Positions 19,801 through 30,635 are shown, counted from the stretch's first letter. The stretch: 64,000 nucleotides of DNA from an uncultured Bacteroides sp. (GCA_945874355.1 CAMCGB010000007.1:60431-124430), one strand, 5' to 3'. Numbers and translations are program-made. The notes: generated by a model from the sequence alone, not told the origin.

Positions 19801-21747
19801 ATGTCTGACAAGTTAATTTCCAAAATTCCCGAGGGACCCCTCGAGCAGAAATGGACCAAGAGAAAATCTGAAATCCATCTGGTGAGTCCCAACAACAAAA
19901 GAAAGCTTGAGATTATCGTGGTCGGTACCGGTCTTGGAGGAGCGTCTGCAGCTGCTTCTCTGGGAGAGCTCGGCTACAATGTCAAGATTTTCTGTATCAG
20001 CGATTCTCCCCGAAGGGCCCACTCTATCGCAGCCCAGGGAGGTATCAATGCGGCCAAAAACTATCAGAACGACAACGACTCTGTTTACCGTCTGTTCTAC
20101 GACACCATCAAGGGTGGCGACTACCGCAGCCGCGAGGCTAATGTGTACCGTCTGGCCGAGGTGAGCGCCGCCATCATCGACCAGTGTGTGGCCCAGGGTA
20201 TTCCTTTTGCCCGTGAATACGGCGGATACCTGGCCAACCGCTCATTCGGAGGTGTGCAGGTAAGCCGTACTTTCTATGCCCGCGGACAAACCGGACAGCA
20301 GCTGCTCCTCGGAGCCTATGCTTCTCTGAATAAGGAGATTGCAGCCGGCACAGTGAAGGCATATCCCCGCCACGAGATGCTCGACCTCGTGCTGGTGAAC
20401 GGTCAGGCCAAGGGTATCATCGCCCGTAACCTTGTCACCGGTCAGCTCGAGAGGTTCGGTGCCCACGCAGTTGTAATCGCCACCGGCGGCTACGGCAACA
20501 CCTACTTCCTTTCTACCAACGCTATGAACAGCAACGGTTCTGCCGCTCTTCAGTGCTATAAGAAAGGTGCCTACTTCGCTAATCCCTGCTTTGCCCAGAT
20601 TCACCCTACCTGTATCCCCGTGCACGGTGACCAGCAGTGCAAGCTCACCCTTATGAGCGAGAGTCTGCGTAACGACGGACGTATCTGGGTGCCCAAAAAG
20701 CTCGAGGATGTGGAGAAGCTGCGCAAGCATCAGATCAAGCCTTCGCAGATAGCTGAGGAGGACAGGGATTACTACCTCGAGAGAAGGTATCCTGCTTTCG
20801 GTAACCTGGTTCCCCGTGACGTGGCTTCCAGGGCCGCCAAGGAGAGATGCGACGCCGGATTCGGTGTGAACGAGACCGGCAAGGCTGTGTTCCTTGACTT
20901 TGCAGACGCTATCAACCGCCTGGGTCACAAGAGGGTAGCTGAGCGTTACGGCAACCTCTTCGAGATGTACGAGAAGATTACTGCTTCTTCTCCCTGGGAG
21001 GAGCCTATGATGATTTATCCTGCCATCCACTATACTATGGGCGGTATATGGGTAGATTACGATCTGCAGACCACTATCCCCGGTCTTTACGCTATCGGTG
21101 AGGCTAACTTCTCTGACCACGGCGGAAACCGTCTCGGCGCTTCTGCCCTTATGCAGGGTCTGGCCGACGGATATTTCATCCTGCCTATCACTATCGGCGA
21201 CTATCTTTCAAAGAAGTTCGCAGAGCCCAAGACTGACGTCAATACTAAGGAATTCATTGAGGCTGAGAAGGCTGTGCAGGAAAGAATCGACCGTCTGTTC
21301 GCCATCAACGGAACGAAGACCGTGGATTCCATCCACAAGAAGCTCGGCAACATTATGTGGGATTACGTCGGAATGGCCCGTGACGAGAAGGGTCTGAAGA
21401 AGGCAATCAAGGATATTCAGGAGCTTAAGGAGGACTTCTATAAGAACGTCAAGGTTCCCGGAAGCCAGTATGAATTCAACCAGGAGCTCGAGAAGGCTCT
21501 CAGGCTTGAGGACTTCTTCGAGATTGGTGAACTGATGGCCCGCGACGCTCTCAACAGAGAGGAGTCCTGCGGTGGTCACTTCAGGGTTGAAAGCCAGACT
21601 GAAGAGGGTGAGGCCAAGAGGGACGATGAGCACTTCATGTATGTGGCAGCCTGGGAGTACAAGGGAGAAGGTGTTGAGCCTGAGCTTCATAAGGAGCCTC
21701 TCAAGTACGAGTTTATCGAAGTCAAAACTAGAAACTACAAAGAATAA
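19801..21747 (+). CDS. sdhA: Fumarate reductase/succinate dehydrogenase flavoprotein subunit
   Basis: [83 protein letters not shown]. Confidence 0.95.
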   Translation: MSDKLISKIPEGPLEQKWTKRKSEIHLVSPNNKRKLEIIVVGTGLGGASAAASLGELGYNVKIFCISDSPRRAHSIAAQGGINAAKNYQNDNDSVYRLFYDTIKGGDYRSREANVYRLAEVSAAIIDQCVAQGIPFAREYGGYLANRSFGGVQVSRTFYARGQTGQQLLLGAYASLNKEIAAGTVKAYPRHEMLDLVLVNGQAKGIIARNLVTGQLERFGAHAVVIATGGYGNTYFLSTNAMNSNGSAALQCYKKGAYFANPCFAQIHPTCIPVHGDQQCKLTLMSESLRNDGRIWVPKKLEDVEKLRKHQIKPSQIAEEDRDYYLERRYPAFGNLVPRDVASRAAKERCDAGFGVNETGKAVFLDFADAINRLGHKRVAERYGNLFEMYEKITASSPWEEPMMIYPAIHYTMGGIWVDYDLQTTIPGLYAIGEANFSDHGGNRLGASALMQGLADGYFILPITIGDYLSKKFAEPKTDVNTKEFIEAEKAVQERIDRLFAINGTKTVDSIHKKLGNIMWDYVGMARDEKGLKKAIKDIQELKEDFYKNVKVPGSQYEFNQELEKALRLEDFFEIGELMARDALNREESCGGHFRVESQTEEGEAKRDDEHFMYVAAWEYKGEGVEPELHKEPLKYEFIEVKTRNYKE

Positions 21748-21752
21748 TCCAG

Positions 21753-22532
21753 ATGGAATTCAATCTTAAGATATGGCGTCAGAAGAACGCCAAAGCAAAA
21801 GGACATTTTGAGACTTATCACATCGAGGGTATTGAAGAGGATGCTTCTTTCCTGGAGATGCTTGATATTCTCAATGAGCAGCTTATCCGCGAGGGTTGCG
21901 ATCCTGTAGCCGTTGAGAGAGGTTGCCAGAGCAGCGGTCCTGTTTCTTTCGACCATGATTGCCGTGAGGGTATTTGCGGTGCCTGCTCGCTTTACATCGA
22001 CGGACGTGCTCACGGTCCCGATGATCATGTGACTACCTGTCAGCTGTTTATGAGGCATTTCAAGAATGGAGCGACTATCACTGTAGAGCCTTTCAGAAGC
22101 GCTGCTTTCCCTGTTATCAAGGATCTTGTAGTTGACCGCAGGGCTTTCGACAAGATTCTGCAGGCAGGTGGTTTCATTTCTGTTCGTACCGGTTCTGCCC
22201 AGGATGCCAATAATATTCTTATTCCTCACGATAAGGCTGAGGAGAGTATGGATGCGGCTGCTTGCGTTGGTTGCGGCGCTTGTGTTGCTACCTGTAAGAA
22301 CGGTTCTGCTATGCTTTTTGTTGCCGCCAGGGTTAGTTCTCTTGCCCTGCTTCCTCAGGGTCGTCCTGAGGCTGCGAGGAGGGCTAAGGCTATGGTTGCG
22401 AAGATGGATGAGCTGGGATTCGGTAACTGTACGAATACCAGGGCTTGCGAGATGGAGTGCCCGAAGGGTATTTCTGTTTCGCATATCGCCCGTCTGAATA
22501 GGGAATTTCTCAAGGCTAAATTCTCTGACTAA
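21753..22532 (+). CDS. sdhB: Fumarate reductase/succinate dehydrogenase iron-sulfur subunit
   Basis: [53 protein letters not shown]. Confidence 0.95.
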   Translation: MEFNLKIWRQKNAKAKGHFETYHIEGIEEDASFLEMLDILNEQLIREGCDPVAVERGCQSSGPVSFDHDCREGICGACSLYIDGRAHGPDDHVTTCQLFMRHFKNGATITVEPFRSAAFPVIKDLVVDRRAFDKILQAGGFISVRTGSAQDANNILIPHDKAEESMDAAACVGCGACVATCKNGSAMLFVAARVSSLALLPQGRPEAARRAKAMVAKMDELGFGNCTNTRACEMECPKGISVSHIARLNREFLKAKFSD

Positions 22533-22549
22533 CAATTGATTACATATTT

Positions 22550-22587
22550 AAAGAGGGTGATCCGGAAAGGGTCATCCTCTTTTTTTT
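22550..22587 (+). terminator. Intrinsic terminator after sdhB
   Basis: AAAGAGGGTGATCCGGAAAGGGTCATCCTCTTTTTTTT hairpin with T tract. Confidence 0.85.
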
Positions 22588-22636
22588 GTCTAACAGTCAG
22601 CGTCAGCAGTTGCTGAAAATTACAATAATTGTATAG

Positions 22637-22713
22637 TTTTCTCGACTCCCTGCGGTCGCTCGAAATGAAAAGAAAGGTGTCATCTCGACCGAGCGAAGCG
22701 AGCGGAGAGATCT
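22637..22713. repeat. Dispersed intergenic repeat, inverted pair (TTTTCTCGACTCCCTGCGGTCGCTCGAAATGA ... TGTCATCTCGACCGAGCGAAGCGAGCGGAGAGATCTA)
   Basis: Same core as 23991-24115 and 28001-28070. Confidence 0.75.
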
Positions 22714-22741
22714 AATTTCTCTACTGTTCTCTAAATGACAA

Positions 22742-23926
22742 TTACCAGAGGAAGTTGTTGAAGGGGTAGCGGCCGGCGTGGATTTCGGCTACCATTTTAT
22801 AGATGTCATCCTTCAGTTTGTCTATGCCTTCCTTTTTCAGGGCAGAGATGAAGATGCAGGGTATCTTCCTGTCATTAATCCATTTATACTTCACTTCCTC
22901 CAGAGTGTAGTTGCACTCCTGCTTCGGCTCCAGCGAGAATTCGTCGTACTCCACGTGCTTGTAGGCATCTGTTTTATTGAATACCACGAACAGCGGTTTG
23001 TCGCTGGCTCCTATGTCTTTTAGGGTCTTTTCGACCACTTCCATCTGCTCTTCATAATCGGGATGCGACACGTCCACGACGTGCATCAGTATATCGGCTT
23101 CACGTACCTCGTCCAGGGTGCTTTTAAAGGCCTCTATAAGCTGTGTAGGCAGCTTTCTGATAAATCCTACCGTGTCGCTCAGAAGGAAGGGTACATTGCC
23201 TATTACGACCTTTCTGACGGTGGTGTCGAGGGTGGCGAAGAGTTTGTTCTCGGCGAATACGTCTGACTTGGCCAGCAGGTTCATCAGGGTGGATTTGCCT
23301 ACGTTGGTGTATCCCACGAGTGAAATTCTTACCATCTGTCCCCGGTTGCCGCGCTGGGTGGCCATCTGCTTGTCCACTTTTTTGAGCTGTTCCTTGAGTT
23401 TTGCTATCCTTTCGCGTACTATTCGGCGGTCGATTTCAATCTGGCTTTCACCCATACCGCCTCGCATACCGATTCCGCCCCTTTGCCTTTCGAGGTGGGT
23501 CCACATTCCGGCGAGTCGGGGCAGCATATAGTTGTATTTTGCGAGTTCGACCTGCATCTTGGCGTAGGCTGTTTTTGCCCTCTGCGAGAAGATTTCCAGA
23601 ATGAGGCTGGTGCGGTCTATTACTGCGCTTTTGTTTATGACTTTTTCAATGTTGCGCTGCTGCATTCCGGTCAGCTCGTCGTCGAAAATGACGTAGTCTA
23701 TGCTGTTTTCCTCGCAGTATGCGGCGATTTCCTGAAGTTTTCCGCTTCTTATATAGGTGGCTTTCTCGGGTTTGTCGAGCTTCTGTATGAACTTTTTGTC
23801 GCCTGTAGCACCTGCTGTTTCGGCCAGGAACTCCAGCTCGTCAAGGTATTCGAGCACCTTTCTTTCTTCGTCGTTCTGCTTTATTATACCGACAAATACT
23901 GCTTTATATTCTTTCTTTTCTTCCAT
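22742..23926 (-). CDS. hflX: GTPase HflX
   Basis: GMQQRNIEKVINKSAVIDRTSLILEIFSQRAKTAYAKMQVELAKYNYMLPRLAGMW, RGGIGMRGGMGESQIEIDRR, VGYTNVGKSTLMN. Confidence 0.97.
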   Translation of the reverse strand: MEEKKEYKAVFVGIIKQNDEERKVLEYLDELEFLAETAGATGDKKFIQKLDKPEKATYIRSGKLQEIAAYCEENSIDYVIFDDELTGMQQRNIEKVINKSAVIDRTSLILEIFSQRAKTAYAKMQVELAKYNYMLPRLAGMWTHLERQRGGIGMRGGMGESQIEIDRRIVRERIAKLKEQLKKVDKQMATQRGNRGQMVRISLVGYTNVGKSTLMNLLAKSDVFAENKLFATLDTTVRKVVIGNVPFLLSDTVGFIRKLPTQLIEAFKSTLDEVREADILMHVVDVSHPDYEEQMEVVEKTLKDIGASDKPLFVVFNKTDAYKHVEYDEFSLEPKQECNYTLEEVKYKWINDRKIPCIFISALKKEGIDKLKDDIYKMVAEIHAGRYPFNNFLW

Positions 23927-23990
23927 ATTTTTCTGTATATCGTCTATAATAATTTAGTTTCTAAATGATTTATATTCAGACTATTATTTC

Positions 23991-24115
23991 AGATTTCTCG
24001 ACTTCCTTCGGTCGCTCGAAATGACAGAATGGCCCTGAGATTTCTCGACTCCCTGTGGTCGCTCGAAATGACAAGGAATTGTCATTTCGACTAAGCGAAG
24101 CGCACGGAGAAATAT
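23991..24115. repeat. Dispersed intergenic repeat: two direct copies (23991-24025, 24038-24072) plus one inverted copy (24079-24115)
   Basis: AGATTTCTCGACTTCCTTCGGTCGCTCGAAATGACA; AGATTTCTCGACTCCCTGTGGTCGCTCGAAATGACA; TGTCATTTCGACTAAGCGAAGCGCACGGAGAAATAT. Confidence 0.8.
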
Positions 24116-24173
24116 CTGAATTTAAATTTGATTATATCAGCTTCATGTCGGTAAATGTCAATCTAATTCATTC

Positions 24174-24208
24174 AAAAAAGCGCTGGCCGAGGTAATGTCG
24201 GTCAGCGC
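24174..24208 (-). terminator. Intrinsic terminator of tonB
   Basis: GCGCTGGCCGA-loop-TCGGTCAGCGC stem; minus-strand T tract from AAAAAA at 24174-24179. Confidence 0.8.
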
Positions 24209-24227
24209 CTGTATTGCTAAATGATGC

Positions 24228-24917
24228 TTACCTGAGCTGGAAGATAACAGGGAAGGTGTATGATACCTTTACTGCGCGGTCTCTCTGGCGGCCCGGCTCC
24301 CACTTGGGTGAGCTCTTCACTACTCTGACTGCTTCATTGTCAAGTGCGGGATCGACTCCACGGAGCACCTTCACGTCTGAAACGCTTCCGTCGGGGTTAA
24401 CGGTGAACTGGAGCATAACTCTTCCTGAAACTCCGTTCTCCCTTGCAACCTCAGGATACTCAAGGTGCTTGTTCACCCAGGCTGAGAATGCGTTGGGGTC
24501 GCCTCCCTGGAACTTGGGCTTGGTTTCAACCAACTGGAAAGGAATAGCTTCCTCTTCAACTACTTCTTCAGCTACTTCGTTAACGTAGTCGATGATTTCA
24601 ACTCCGATGTTGGCGTCATCCTCAAGGTTGAGAATGTTGTCTTCTACCAGAATGTCATCCTCTACGATATCGATGATATCGGAAAGAACGGGAACCTTGG
24701 CAACCTCTGGGGGAGGAGGAGTGTTCTCCTGGGTGATAGGGATGATTTCCTCTTCGATGATTTCGGTAGTCTCAGCTTCAAGAGTAGCTTCCTTTTTCTC
24801 GCTCTGCTTGAACTCGAAAGCGCCCCATACGACAAGAAGTGCAACTACGAATCCTATCTCAGCAAACAGCATCCTGCTGTTATTGAGATCGGCCTTAGGT
24901 GATTTCTTTACTTCCAT
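24228..24917 (-). CDS. tonB: Energy transducer TonB
   Basis: N-terminal TM anchor; C-terminal KFQGGDPNAFSAWVNKHLEYPEVARENGVSGRVMLQFTVNPDGSVSDVKVLRGVDPALDNEAVRVVKSSPKWEPGRQ. Confidence 0.93.
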   Translation of the reverse strand: MEVKKSPKADLNNSRMLFAEIGFVVALLVVWGAFEFKQSEKKEATLEAETTEIIEEEIIPITQENTPPPPEVAKVPVLSDIIDIVEDDILVEDNILNLEDDANIGVEIIDYVNEVAEEVVEEEAIPFQLVETKPKFQGGDPNAFSAWVNKHLEYPEVARENGVSGRVMLQFTVNPDGSVSDVKVLRGVDPALDNEAVRVVKSSPKWEPGRQRDRAVKVSYTFPVIFQLR

Positions 24918-25007
24918 ATTTGGTTATTTTAATTTCCGTTCTAGTCCCCAAAGATAGAAATATTTCATTTCAAATCCAATAATGTTTCAAAAATCTTCGA
25001 TTAGTTG

Positions 25008-25016
25008 TAGATTTGC
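25008..25016 (+). promoter_or_regulatory. Bacteroidetes -7 element (TAGATTTGC) upstream of ybeY-mnmG
   Basis: TAnnTTTG match upstream of ATG 25072. Confidence 0.5.
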
Positions 25017-25071
25017 ATTGTCAAATTTTAGTGTTTTTTAAGTTTTTCAACTGCAAATTCTATCTCCTATC

Positions 25072-25497
25072 ATGGTAAGGTATTTTTTCGAGGATACAAG
25101 TTTCAAATTCAAGCCCAAGGCTCTTACTAAGCTCTGGCTGCGCACAGTAGCCGGAAGTGAGAGCAGGAAACTGGGCGATGTCAACATTATTTTCTGTTCC
25201 GACAATTATATTCTTGACATTAATATGAAGTACCTCCAGCACGACTACTTTACCGATATCATCACTTTCGACTATTGCGAGAAGAATACTCTGAGCGGAG
25301 ACCTTTTCATCAGTGTCGATTCTGTGCGGGAGAATGCCCTGCTTTATGGTGCCCCGTCCTTTGAAGACGAGCTCAACAGAGTTATTGTACACGGACTTCT
25401 TCATCTGATTGGTTATGATGACCACAGCGATGAGCAAGTTGCCGTGATGCGTCAGAAGGAGAACTATTACCTGGAACTTAGAAAGAGTCTGCAGTAA
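25072..25497 (+). CDS. ybeY: Endoribonuclease YbeY (rRNA maturation)
   Basis: [29 protein letters not shown] zinc motif. Confidence 0.95.
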   Translation: MVRYFFEDTSFKFKPKALTKLWLRTVAGSESRKLGDVNIIFCSDNYILDINMKYLQHDYFTDIITFDYCEKNTLSGDLFISVDSVRENALLYGAPSFEDELNRVIVHGLLHLIGYDDHSDEQVAVMRQKENYYLELRKSLQ

Positions 25498-25498
25498 T

Positions 25499-27373
25499 AT
25501 GGGCTTTGAGAATTACGATATAATTGTGGTCGGAGGAGGTCACGCCGGCTGTGAAGCCGCAATGGCCGCCGCAAATCTCGGATGCAAGACTCTTCTTGTG
25601 AGCGCGGATATGCTCTCTTTTGCCAAAATGAGTTGTAATCCGGCTATGGGAGGAATTGCTAAAGGACAGATAATCAGAGAAATAGACGCTTTAGGCGGAT
25701 ATTCAGGACTCGTTACTGACGCTTCTACACTGCAGTTTCGTATGCTCAACCGCTCCAAAGGTCCCGCGATGTGGAGCCCGCGCGCGCAGTGCGATAAACG
25801 CAAGTTTTCGGCGGTATGGCGGAAATTTCTCGAAAGTAATTGTAAATTAGATATTTACGCGGATTTTGTGACTTCTTTTCTCTTTGAGAATTCAAAAATC
25901 TGCGGAGTCAAGACAAATACCGGGGCAATTTTCAATTCTCAAGCGATTGTTCTGACCGCCGGAACCTTCCTGAATGGCAGTCTTTTCATCGGAAAGACGA
26001 AGATGAGCGGAGGCAGGATAGGGGAGTTGTCGTCTTACGGACTGACCGAGCAGCTCAATCTTCTCGGAATAGCGTCTGACAGGATGAAGACAGGAACTCC
26101 TCCAAGAATAGACATTTCGTCGGTCGATGTGTCTTCGCTTACTGTTCAGAGAGGGGATGAGAATCCCAGCAGGTTTTCTTACCTCGATGTTGCTTCTTCA
26201 ATTCAAAGCAGCGGAAGCCAGATGCCCTGCTATATTCTGCATACCAATTCTGAGGTGCACGAGATACTGCGCTCGGGTTTCAAGGATTCGCCGATGTTCT
26301 CCGGAATGATTCACGGTAAGGGTCCACGCTACTGTCCGAGCATAGAAGATAAGCTCCGCGTCTTTCCCGACAACGATTCGCATCAGCTTTTCCTCGAGCC
26401 GGAAGGGGAGGATACCAACGAATACTATCTGCAGGGCTTCTCTTCGTCCCTGCCTCTGGATGTGCAACTGGAGGCCCTTCACCATATCAAAGGTTTGGAG
26501 AATGCCAAGATATATAAACCGGCATACGCGGTGGAGTATGACTACTTCGATCCTACCCAGCTCAAGGCTACTCTTGAGTCCAAAGTAGTGGAGAATCTGT
26601 ATCTCGCCGGGCAGGTGAACGGAACAACAGGCTATGAGGAAGCGGCCGCCCAGGGTCTTGTAGCAGGCATCAATGCTGCTCTGAAGATTCAGGGTAAGGG
26701 AGAATTCATCCTTCGAAGGGATGAGTCTTATATAGGTGTTCTGATAGATGATCTGATTACAAAGGGAGTCGATGAACCATACAGGATGTTTACTTCCAGG
26801 GCAGAGTACAGAATACTCCTGAGGCAGGATAATGCCGATCTGAGATTGACTCCGAGAGCTTACGAAATTGGGCTCGCTTCGCAGCATCGCTACGATTTGA
26901 TGCGTGAGAAGTATGCGAAAATCGATAGTCTGAAAGAGTTCTGTCAGAATACTAATATCACTACTTCCCAGGCGAATCCTTTACTCGCGTCGAAGAATTC
27001 TTCACCCTTAACAGAGTCCAAGAAGATATTTGATATTGCCCAAAGGCCGGAACTGAATCTCCGGGAAATTCTTAATTGTGTTCCACGTGGAACATTTAAT
27101 AAAGATTATTCCGACGATATTTTGGAAAGCGTAGAGATATCCCTGAAGTATAGCGGATATATCGACAGGGAGATTCAGATGGCAGAGAAACTGCACAGGC
27201 TCGAGAATCTAAAAATTCCTGAGAACTTTGATTTCGACAAAGTCTCAGGATTATCGATTGAGTGCCGCCAGAAGCTGAAGAAATACTCTCCGAAAACTAT
27301 AGCCCAGGCATCACGTATTTCCGGTGTATCGCCTTCCGATATCTCAGTTCTGCTTCTGTATTTCGGAAGATGA
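25499..27373 (+). CDS. mnmG: tRNA uridine-5-carboxymethylaminomethyl modification enzyme MnmG (GidA)
   Basis: [64 protein letters not shown]. Confidence 0.97.
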   Translation: MGFENYDIIVVGGGHAGCEAAMAAANLGCKTLLVSADMLSFAKMSCNPAMGGIAKGQIIREIDALGGYSGLVTDASTLQFRMLNRSKGPAMWSPRAQCDKRKFSAVWRKFLESNCKLDIYADFVTSFLFENSKICGVKTNTGAIFNSQAIVLTAGTFLNGSLFIGKTKMSGGRIGELSSYGLTEQLNLLGIASDRMKTGTPPRIDISSVDVSSLTVQRGDENPSRFSYLDVASSIQSSGSQMPCYILHTNSEVHEILRSGFKDSPMFSGMIHGKGPRYCPSIEDKLRVFPDNDSHQLFLEPEGEDTNEYYLQGFSSSLPLDVQLEALHHIKGLENAKIYKPAYAVEYDYFDPTQLKATLESKVVENLYLAGQVNGTTGYEEAAAQGLVAGINAALKIQGKGEFILRRDESYIGVLIDDLITKGVDEPYRMFTSRAEYRILLRQDNADLRLTPRAYEIGLASQHRYDLMREKYAKIDSLKEFCQNTNITTSQANPLLASKNSSPLTESKKIFDIAQRPELNLREILNCVPRGTFNKDYSDDILESVEISLKYSGYIDREIQMAEKLHRLENLKIPENFDFDKVSGLSIECRQKLKKYSPKTIAQASRISGVSPSDISVLLLYFGR

Positions 27374-27385
27374 TAGGGGTGCTGT

Positions 27386-28012
27386 CTAGAGCATCCTCAG
27401 TGCTTTCTTGATTATATCTTCCACGCTCGCTGAAGGGTCGGCTTTGAGTATGCTCTGGATGGCCTTGCTGATGTTCGGCTTCGAAAAACCAAGGTTCAGA
27501 AGAGCTGCGGCCGCCTCGTCCGCATTGGCGCTCTTATTGTTGTTGACAAGAGAAGAGAAGTCTTCGCTTCCTCCTTTGACTATCTTGTCTTTCAGTTCCA
27601 GAACGAGTCTCTGGGCGCTCTTGAGTCCAATTCCCTTGACAGATTTGAGTCTGTTTACGTCTTCAGACAGGATGGTCTGCTTCAATTCTTCGGGACTCAT
27701 TGACGAGAGTATCATTCTCGCAGAAGCTGCTCCCATACCGGAGACTGAGGTGATGTCCCTGAACAGATTCCTTTCTTCTTTGCTTGAGAATCCGTAATCC
27801 ACTTCGCTTCCGTCCCTTTGGTTTACCTGCTTCTGGATATAGATGACGGCTTCGCTTTTGCCTGAAATGCTGTCGTAGGTCTGGAGCGAAATTTCCATCA
27901 AGTATCCGATTCCTGCGTTGTCGATGACGCAGTAAGTGGGGGACAGTTCAACAATTTTTCCGCTGATGTAGTCTATCATATCAGTATAGTTTTTTATTAT
28001 AGATTTCTCCAC
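27386..28012 (-). CDS. ruvA: Holliday junction DNA helicase RuvA
   Basis: MIDYISGKIVELSPTYCVIDNAGIGYLMEI; helix-hairpin-helix VKGIGLKSAQRLVLELKDK; start may be internal Met of MIDYISGK. Confidence 0.93.
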   Translation of the reverse strand: MEKSIIKNYTDMIDYISGKIVELSPTYCVIDNAGIGYLMEISLQTYDSISGKSEAVIYIQKQVNQRDGSEVDYGFSSKEERNLFRDITSVSGMGAASARMILSSMSPEELKQTILSEDVNRLKSVKGIGLKSAQRLVLELKDKIVKGGSEDFSSLVNNNKSANADEAAAALLNLGFSKPNISKAIQSILKADPSASVEDIIKKALRML

Positions 28013-28070
28013 TCGGCCTTCGGCCTCGGTCGAAATGACAAAGGAACGCCTCGCTTGGTCGAAATGACAA
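28001..28070. repeat. Dispersed intergenic repeat variant, overlapping the annotated 5' end of ruvA
   Basis: AGATTTCTCCACTCGGCCTTCGGCCTCGGTCGAAATGACAAAGGA then GCTTGGTCGAAATGACAAAGGA. Confidence 0.65.
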
Positions 28071-28131
28071 AGGAATAACAGTGAAGCATCGCAAATGTAC
28101 TTTAAAGTTATGACTTTTCGAAACAGTTTAG

Positions 28132-28139
28132 TAATTTTG
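28132..28139 (+). promoter_or_regulatory. Bacteroidetes -7 element (TAATTTTG) directly upstream of sufS
   Basis: TAnnTTTG match ending 7 nt before ATG 28147. Confidence 0.45.
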
Positions 28140-28146
28140 TAGGATT

Positions 28147-29373
28147 ATGGATATAGATTCTCTCAGACAGTTGTTTCCTCAACTTCAGGACAAGGTGTAC
28201 GGCAAAACGCTCGTGTACCTTGATAATGCAGCTACGTCCCTGAGGCCTTCCGGCGTGGTTGAGTGCTGGAGGAATTCCGCAGAGCATTGCACGGCCAACC
28301 TGCATCGCGCGGTGCATCATATAGCCGACCTTGCGACCCGCAGCTACGAAGATGCCAGGGCCAAGGTTGCTTCATATATCGGCGCAGGCTCTCCTTCCGA
28401 GATTGTTTTCACTTCCGGCGCCACCGCTTCGATCAACCTGGTTTGCTACTCTTTCGGCCGTAAATTCATCCAGTCCGGCGATGAAATCATAGTTGCCGAA
28501 AGCGAGCACCATTCCAATATCGTTCCCTGGCAGATGCTCTGCGAAGAAAAGGGAGCAAAGCTCAGGGTGTGGGGAGTTGATGAGAACGGACATCTTTCGC
28601 TTGATGATCTGAAGAGCCTTCTGAACCCCAGGACTAAACTGGTCTGCCTTGCCCATATTTCCAATGTGCTTGGGCTGGTAAACCCGGTAAAGGAAGTTGT
28701 AAAACTTTGTCATTCAATAGGTTGTAAAGTTTTAACTGATGGGGCGCAGGGTATAGTCCACACTAAAGTGGATGTGCAGGATCTGGATTGCGATTTTTAC
28801 GTCTTCTCCGGCCATAAAATCTTCGCCGCTCCTTCCACAGGGGTGCTATACGCAAAGAAGGAGATACTGGACTCTATGCCTCCGTTTATGGGTGGTGGGG
28901 AGATGATTTCGGAGGTCAAATGGAGCGGAACTACTTATGCCGAGCCTCCTTACCGTTTTGAAGCCGGGACCCAGAATATCTCAGGAACTCCCACTCTTAA
29001 GCCCGCTCTCGAGCTGATGGAAGAAATCCAAAATTCGGCTCAATTATCTGATAATCTTAAGGATATAACTGATTATATACTGTCCGGACTCTCGTCTGAC
29101 CCAAGAATCAGGCTGTATGGCATTCCTGGCGCGGGGTATGAAAAAGTTCCCGTGTTTTCGTTCTCCGTGGAACAATTGCATCACGAAGACCTGGCTCTGA
29201 TACTCGACAAGATGGGAGTGGCAGTACGCTCGGGACAGATGTGCGCCGAGCCTCTTATGGACCGTTACGGGGTCACAGGCATGCTGCGCGCCTCGTTCGC
29301 TCCCTATAATACCATGCAGGAAGCAAGATATTTTATCTCTTCCCTGCATAAGGCAATGGATATGTTACGATAA
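28147..29373 (+). CDS. sufS: Cysteine desulfurase SufS
   Basis: YLDNAATSLRP, FTSGATASINLVCYSFGR, FSGHKIFAAPSTGVLYAKKE, VRSGQMCAEPLMDRYGVTGMLRASFAPYNT. Confidence 0.95.
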   Translation: MDIDSLRQLFPQLQDKVYGKTLVYLDNAATSLRPSGVVECWRNSAEHCTANLHRAVHHIADLATRSYEDARAKVASYIGAGSPSEIVFTSGATASINLVCYSFGRKFIQSGDEIIVAESEHHSNIVPWQMLCEEKGAKLRVWGVDENGHLSLDDLKSLLNPRTKLVCLAHISNVLGLVNPVKEVVKLCHSIGCKVLTDGAQGIVHTKVDVQDLDCDFYVFSGHKIFAAPSTGVLYAKKEILDSMPPFMGGGEMISEVKWSGTTYAEPPYRFEAGTQNISGTPTLKPALELMEEIQNSAQLSDNLKDITDYILSGLSSDPRIRLYGIPGAGYEKVPVFSFSVEQLHHEDLALILDKMGVAVRSGQMCAEPLMDRYGVTGMLRASFAPYNTMQEARYFISSLHKAMDMLR

Positions 29374-29378
29374 AAGAA

Positions 29379-29783
29379 ATGAAAACACTGAAAGAAGCTC
29401 AGGAAGAAGTAGTTGAAGAGATGTCGATGTTCGATGACTGGCTCGACAAGTACTCTTATCTGATAGACCTGGGCGCTACTCTTGAAACCCTTCCCGAAAG
29501 CGCCCGAACCGAAGATAATCTTATAAAAGGTTGTCAGTCAAGAGTTTGGTTGGAATGTAACAAGGAAGGTAATATCATTTATTTCAAGGCCGACAGCGAT
29601 GCCTTGATAACAAAAGGCATAATAGCCCTGCTGGTCAGGGTATATTCAGGAAGGACTCTCGAAGAAATCCGGGACGATGATTTCAGTTTCCTCGATTCCA
29701 TAGGCCTGAAGGAAAACCTCAGTCCCACGAGGGCAGGCGGGCTTAATGCAATGATAGCAAAAATAAAATCCTACGCACTTTGA
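29379..29783 (+). CDS. sufE: SufE-family sulfur acceptor
   Basis: KYSYLIDLGATLETLPESARTEDNLIKGCQSRVWLEC, SPTRAGGLNAMIAKIK. Confidence 0.95.
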   Translation: MKTLKEAQEEVVEEMSMFDDWLDKYSYLIDLGATLETLPESARTEDNLIKGCQSRVWLECNKEGNIIYFKADSDALITKGIIALLVRVYSGRTLEEIRDDDFSFLDSIGLKENLSPTRAGGLNAMIAKIKSYAL

Positions 29784-29784
29784 T

Positions 29785-30150
29785 ATGTCAGAAATAATTG
29801 AAGATGAAGTACTTACACCGCAGGATGTGAAGGACCTCGCGCCTTTGTACGAGAATGTGGTGCTGTCGCTCAAGCAGGTTTATGACCCTGAAATACCGGT
29901 GAACATATACGACCTTGGTCTTATTTACGAGTTGAATATCAATAAGAAAAAGGAAGTGTACATAAAGATGACTTTCACCGCCCCCAACTGTCCTATGGCA
30001 GACGAGGTGATTGCGGATGTCAAGCATAATGTGGAGAACACTCCCGGTGTGAGCAAATGCGATATTGAACTGGTGTTCGAGCCTGCCTGGGACCAGAGTC
30101 TGCTCTCCGATGAGGCAAGGATAGAACTCGGTATGGATCCGGAAATGTAA
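29785..30150 (+). CDS. DUF59/MIP18-family Fe-S assembly protein (SufT/PaaD-like)
   Basis: VYDPEIPVNIYDLGLIYELNI, MTFTAPNCPMADEV, LVFEPAWDQSLLSDEARIELGM. Confidence 0.9.
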   Translation: MSEIIEDEVLTPQDVKDLAPLYENVVLSLKQVYDPEIPVNIYDLGLIYELNINKKKEVYIKMTFTAPNCPMADEVIADVKHNVENTPGVSKCDIELVFEPAWDQSLLSDEARIELGMDPEM

Positions 30151-30164
30151 TCTGCAACCGCGGG

Positions 30165-30593
30165 ATGGATGTATATTTTTCACTTGGGTCGAACCTTGGC
30201 GACAGGGGAGGCAATCTAAGAAAGGCTCTTTCCCTTATGGAAGAGAGACTTGGAACGAAGGTCAAAAGGCTGTCTTCTTTTTATGTAAATCCTTCTCAAG
30301 GATTTGATGGACAGGAGTTTATAAATTGCGCTGCGCTTTTTGACACAGACGAGGAGTGCGAGAGTATTCTGAAAATCTGCAAGGAGATTGAATCAGAAAT
30401 GGGCCGGAAGGAGATTATAGAATACGACTCTGAGGGGAAAAGGATATATCACGACAGGATAATAGATATAGATATTCTCCTGTACGGGGACAGGACTATA
30501 AACCAGAGTAATTTGATTGTGCCTCATCCGAGGATGGAAGAAAGGGAGTTCGTGATGAAGCCTTTGAGCGAAATCAAATCAAAAGTTTTTTAA
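30165..30593 (+). CDS. folK: 2-amino-4-hydroxy-6-hydroxymethyldihydropteridine diphosphokinase
   Basis: VYFSLGSNLGDRGGNLRKAL, FINCAALF, DRIIDIDILLYGDRTI, VPHPRMEEREFVMKPLSEI. Confidence 0.93.
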   Translation: MDVYFSLGSNLGDRGGNLRKALSLMEERLGTKVKRLSSFYVNPSQGFDGQEFINCAALFDTDEECESILKICKEIESEMGRKEIIEYDSEGKRIYHDRIIDIDILLYGDRTINQSNLIVPHPRMEEREFVMKPLSEIKSKVF

Positions 30594-30635
30594 TAAGGCG
30601 CAAAATCATTAACTTCGCGGCTTGTTATAATACCT

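Noticed and set aside
20242-21120. 292-aa minus-strand ORF opposite sdhA, and 266-aa ORF (21735-22535) opposite sdhB
   Set aside because: Antisense to strongly recognised Fe-S and flavoprotein genes; no independent evidence.
27370-27410. Possible terminator between convergent mnmG and ruvA (GGGGTGCTgtctAGAGCATCCTC)
   Set aside because: Short imperfect stem with no T tract on either strand.
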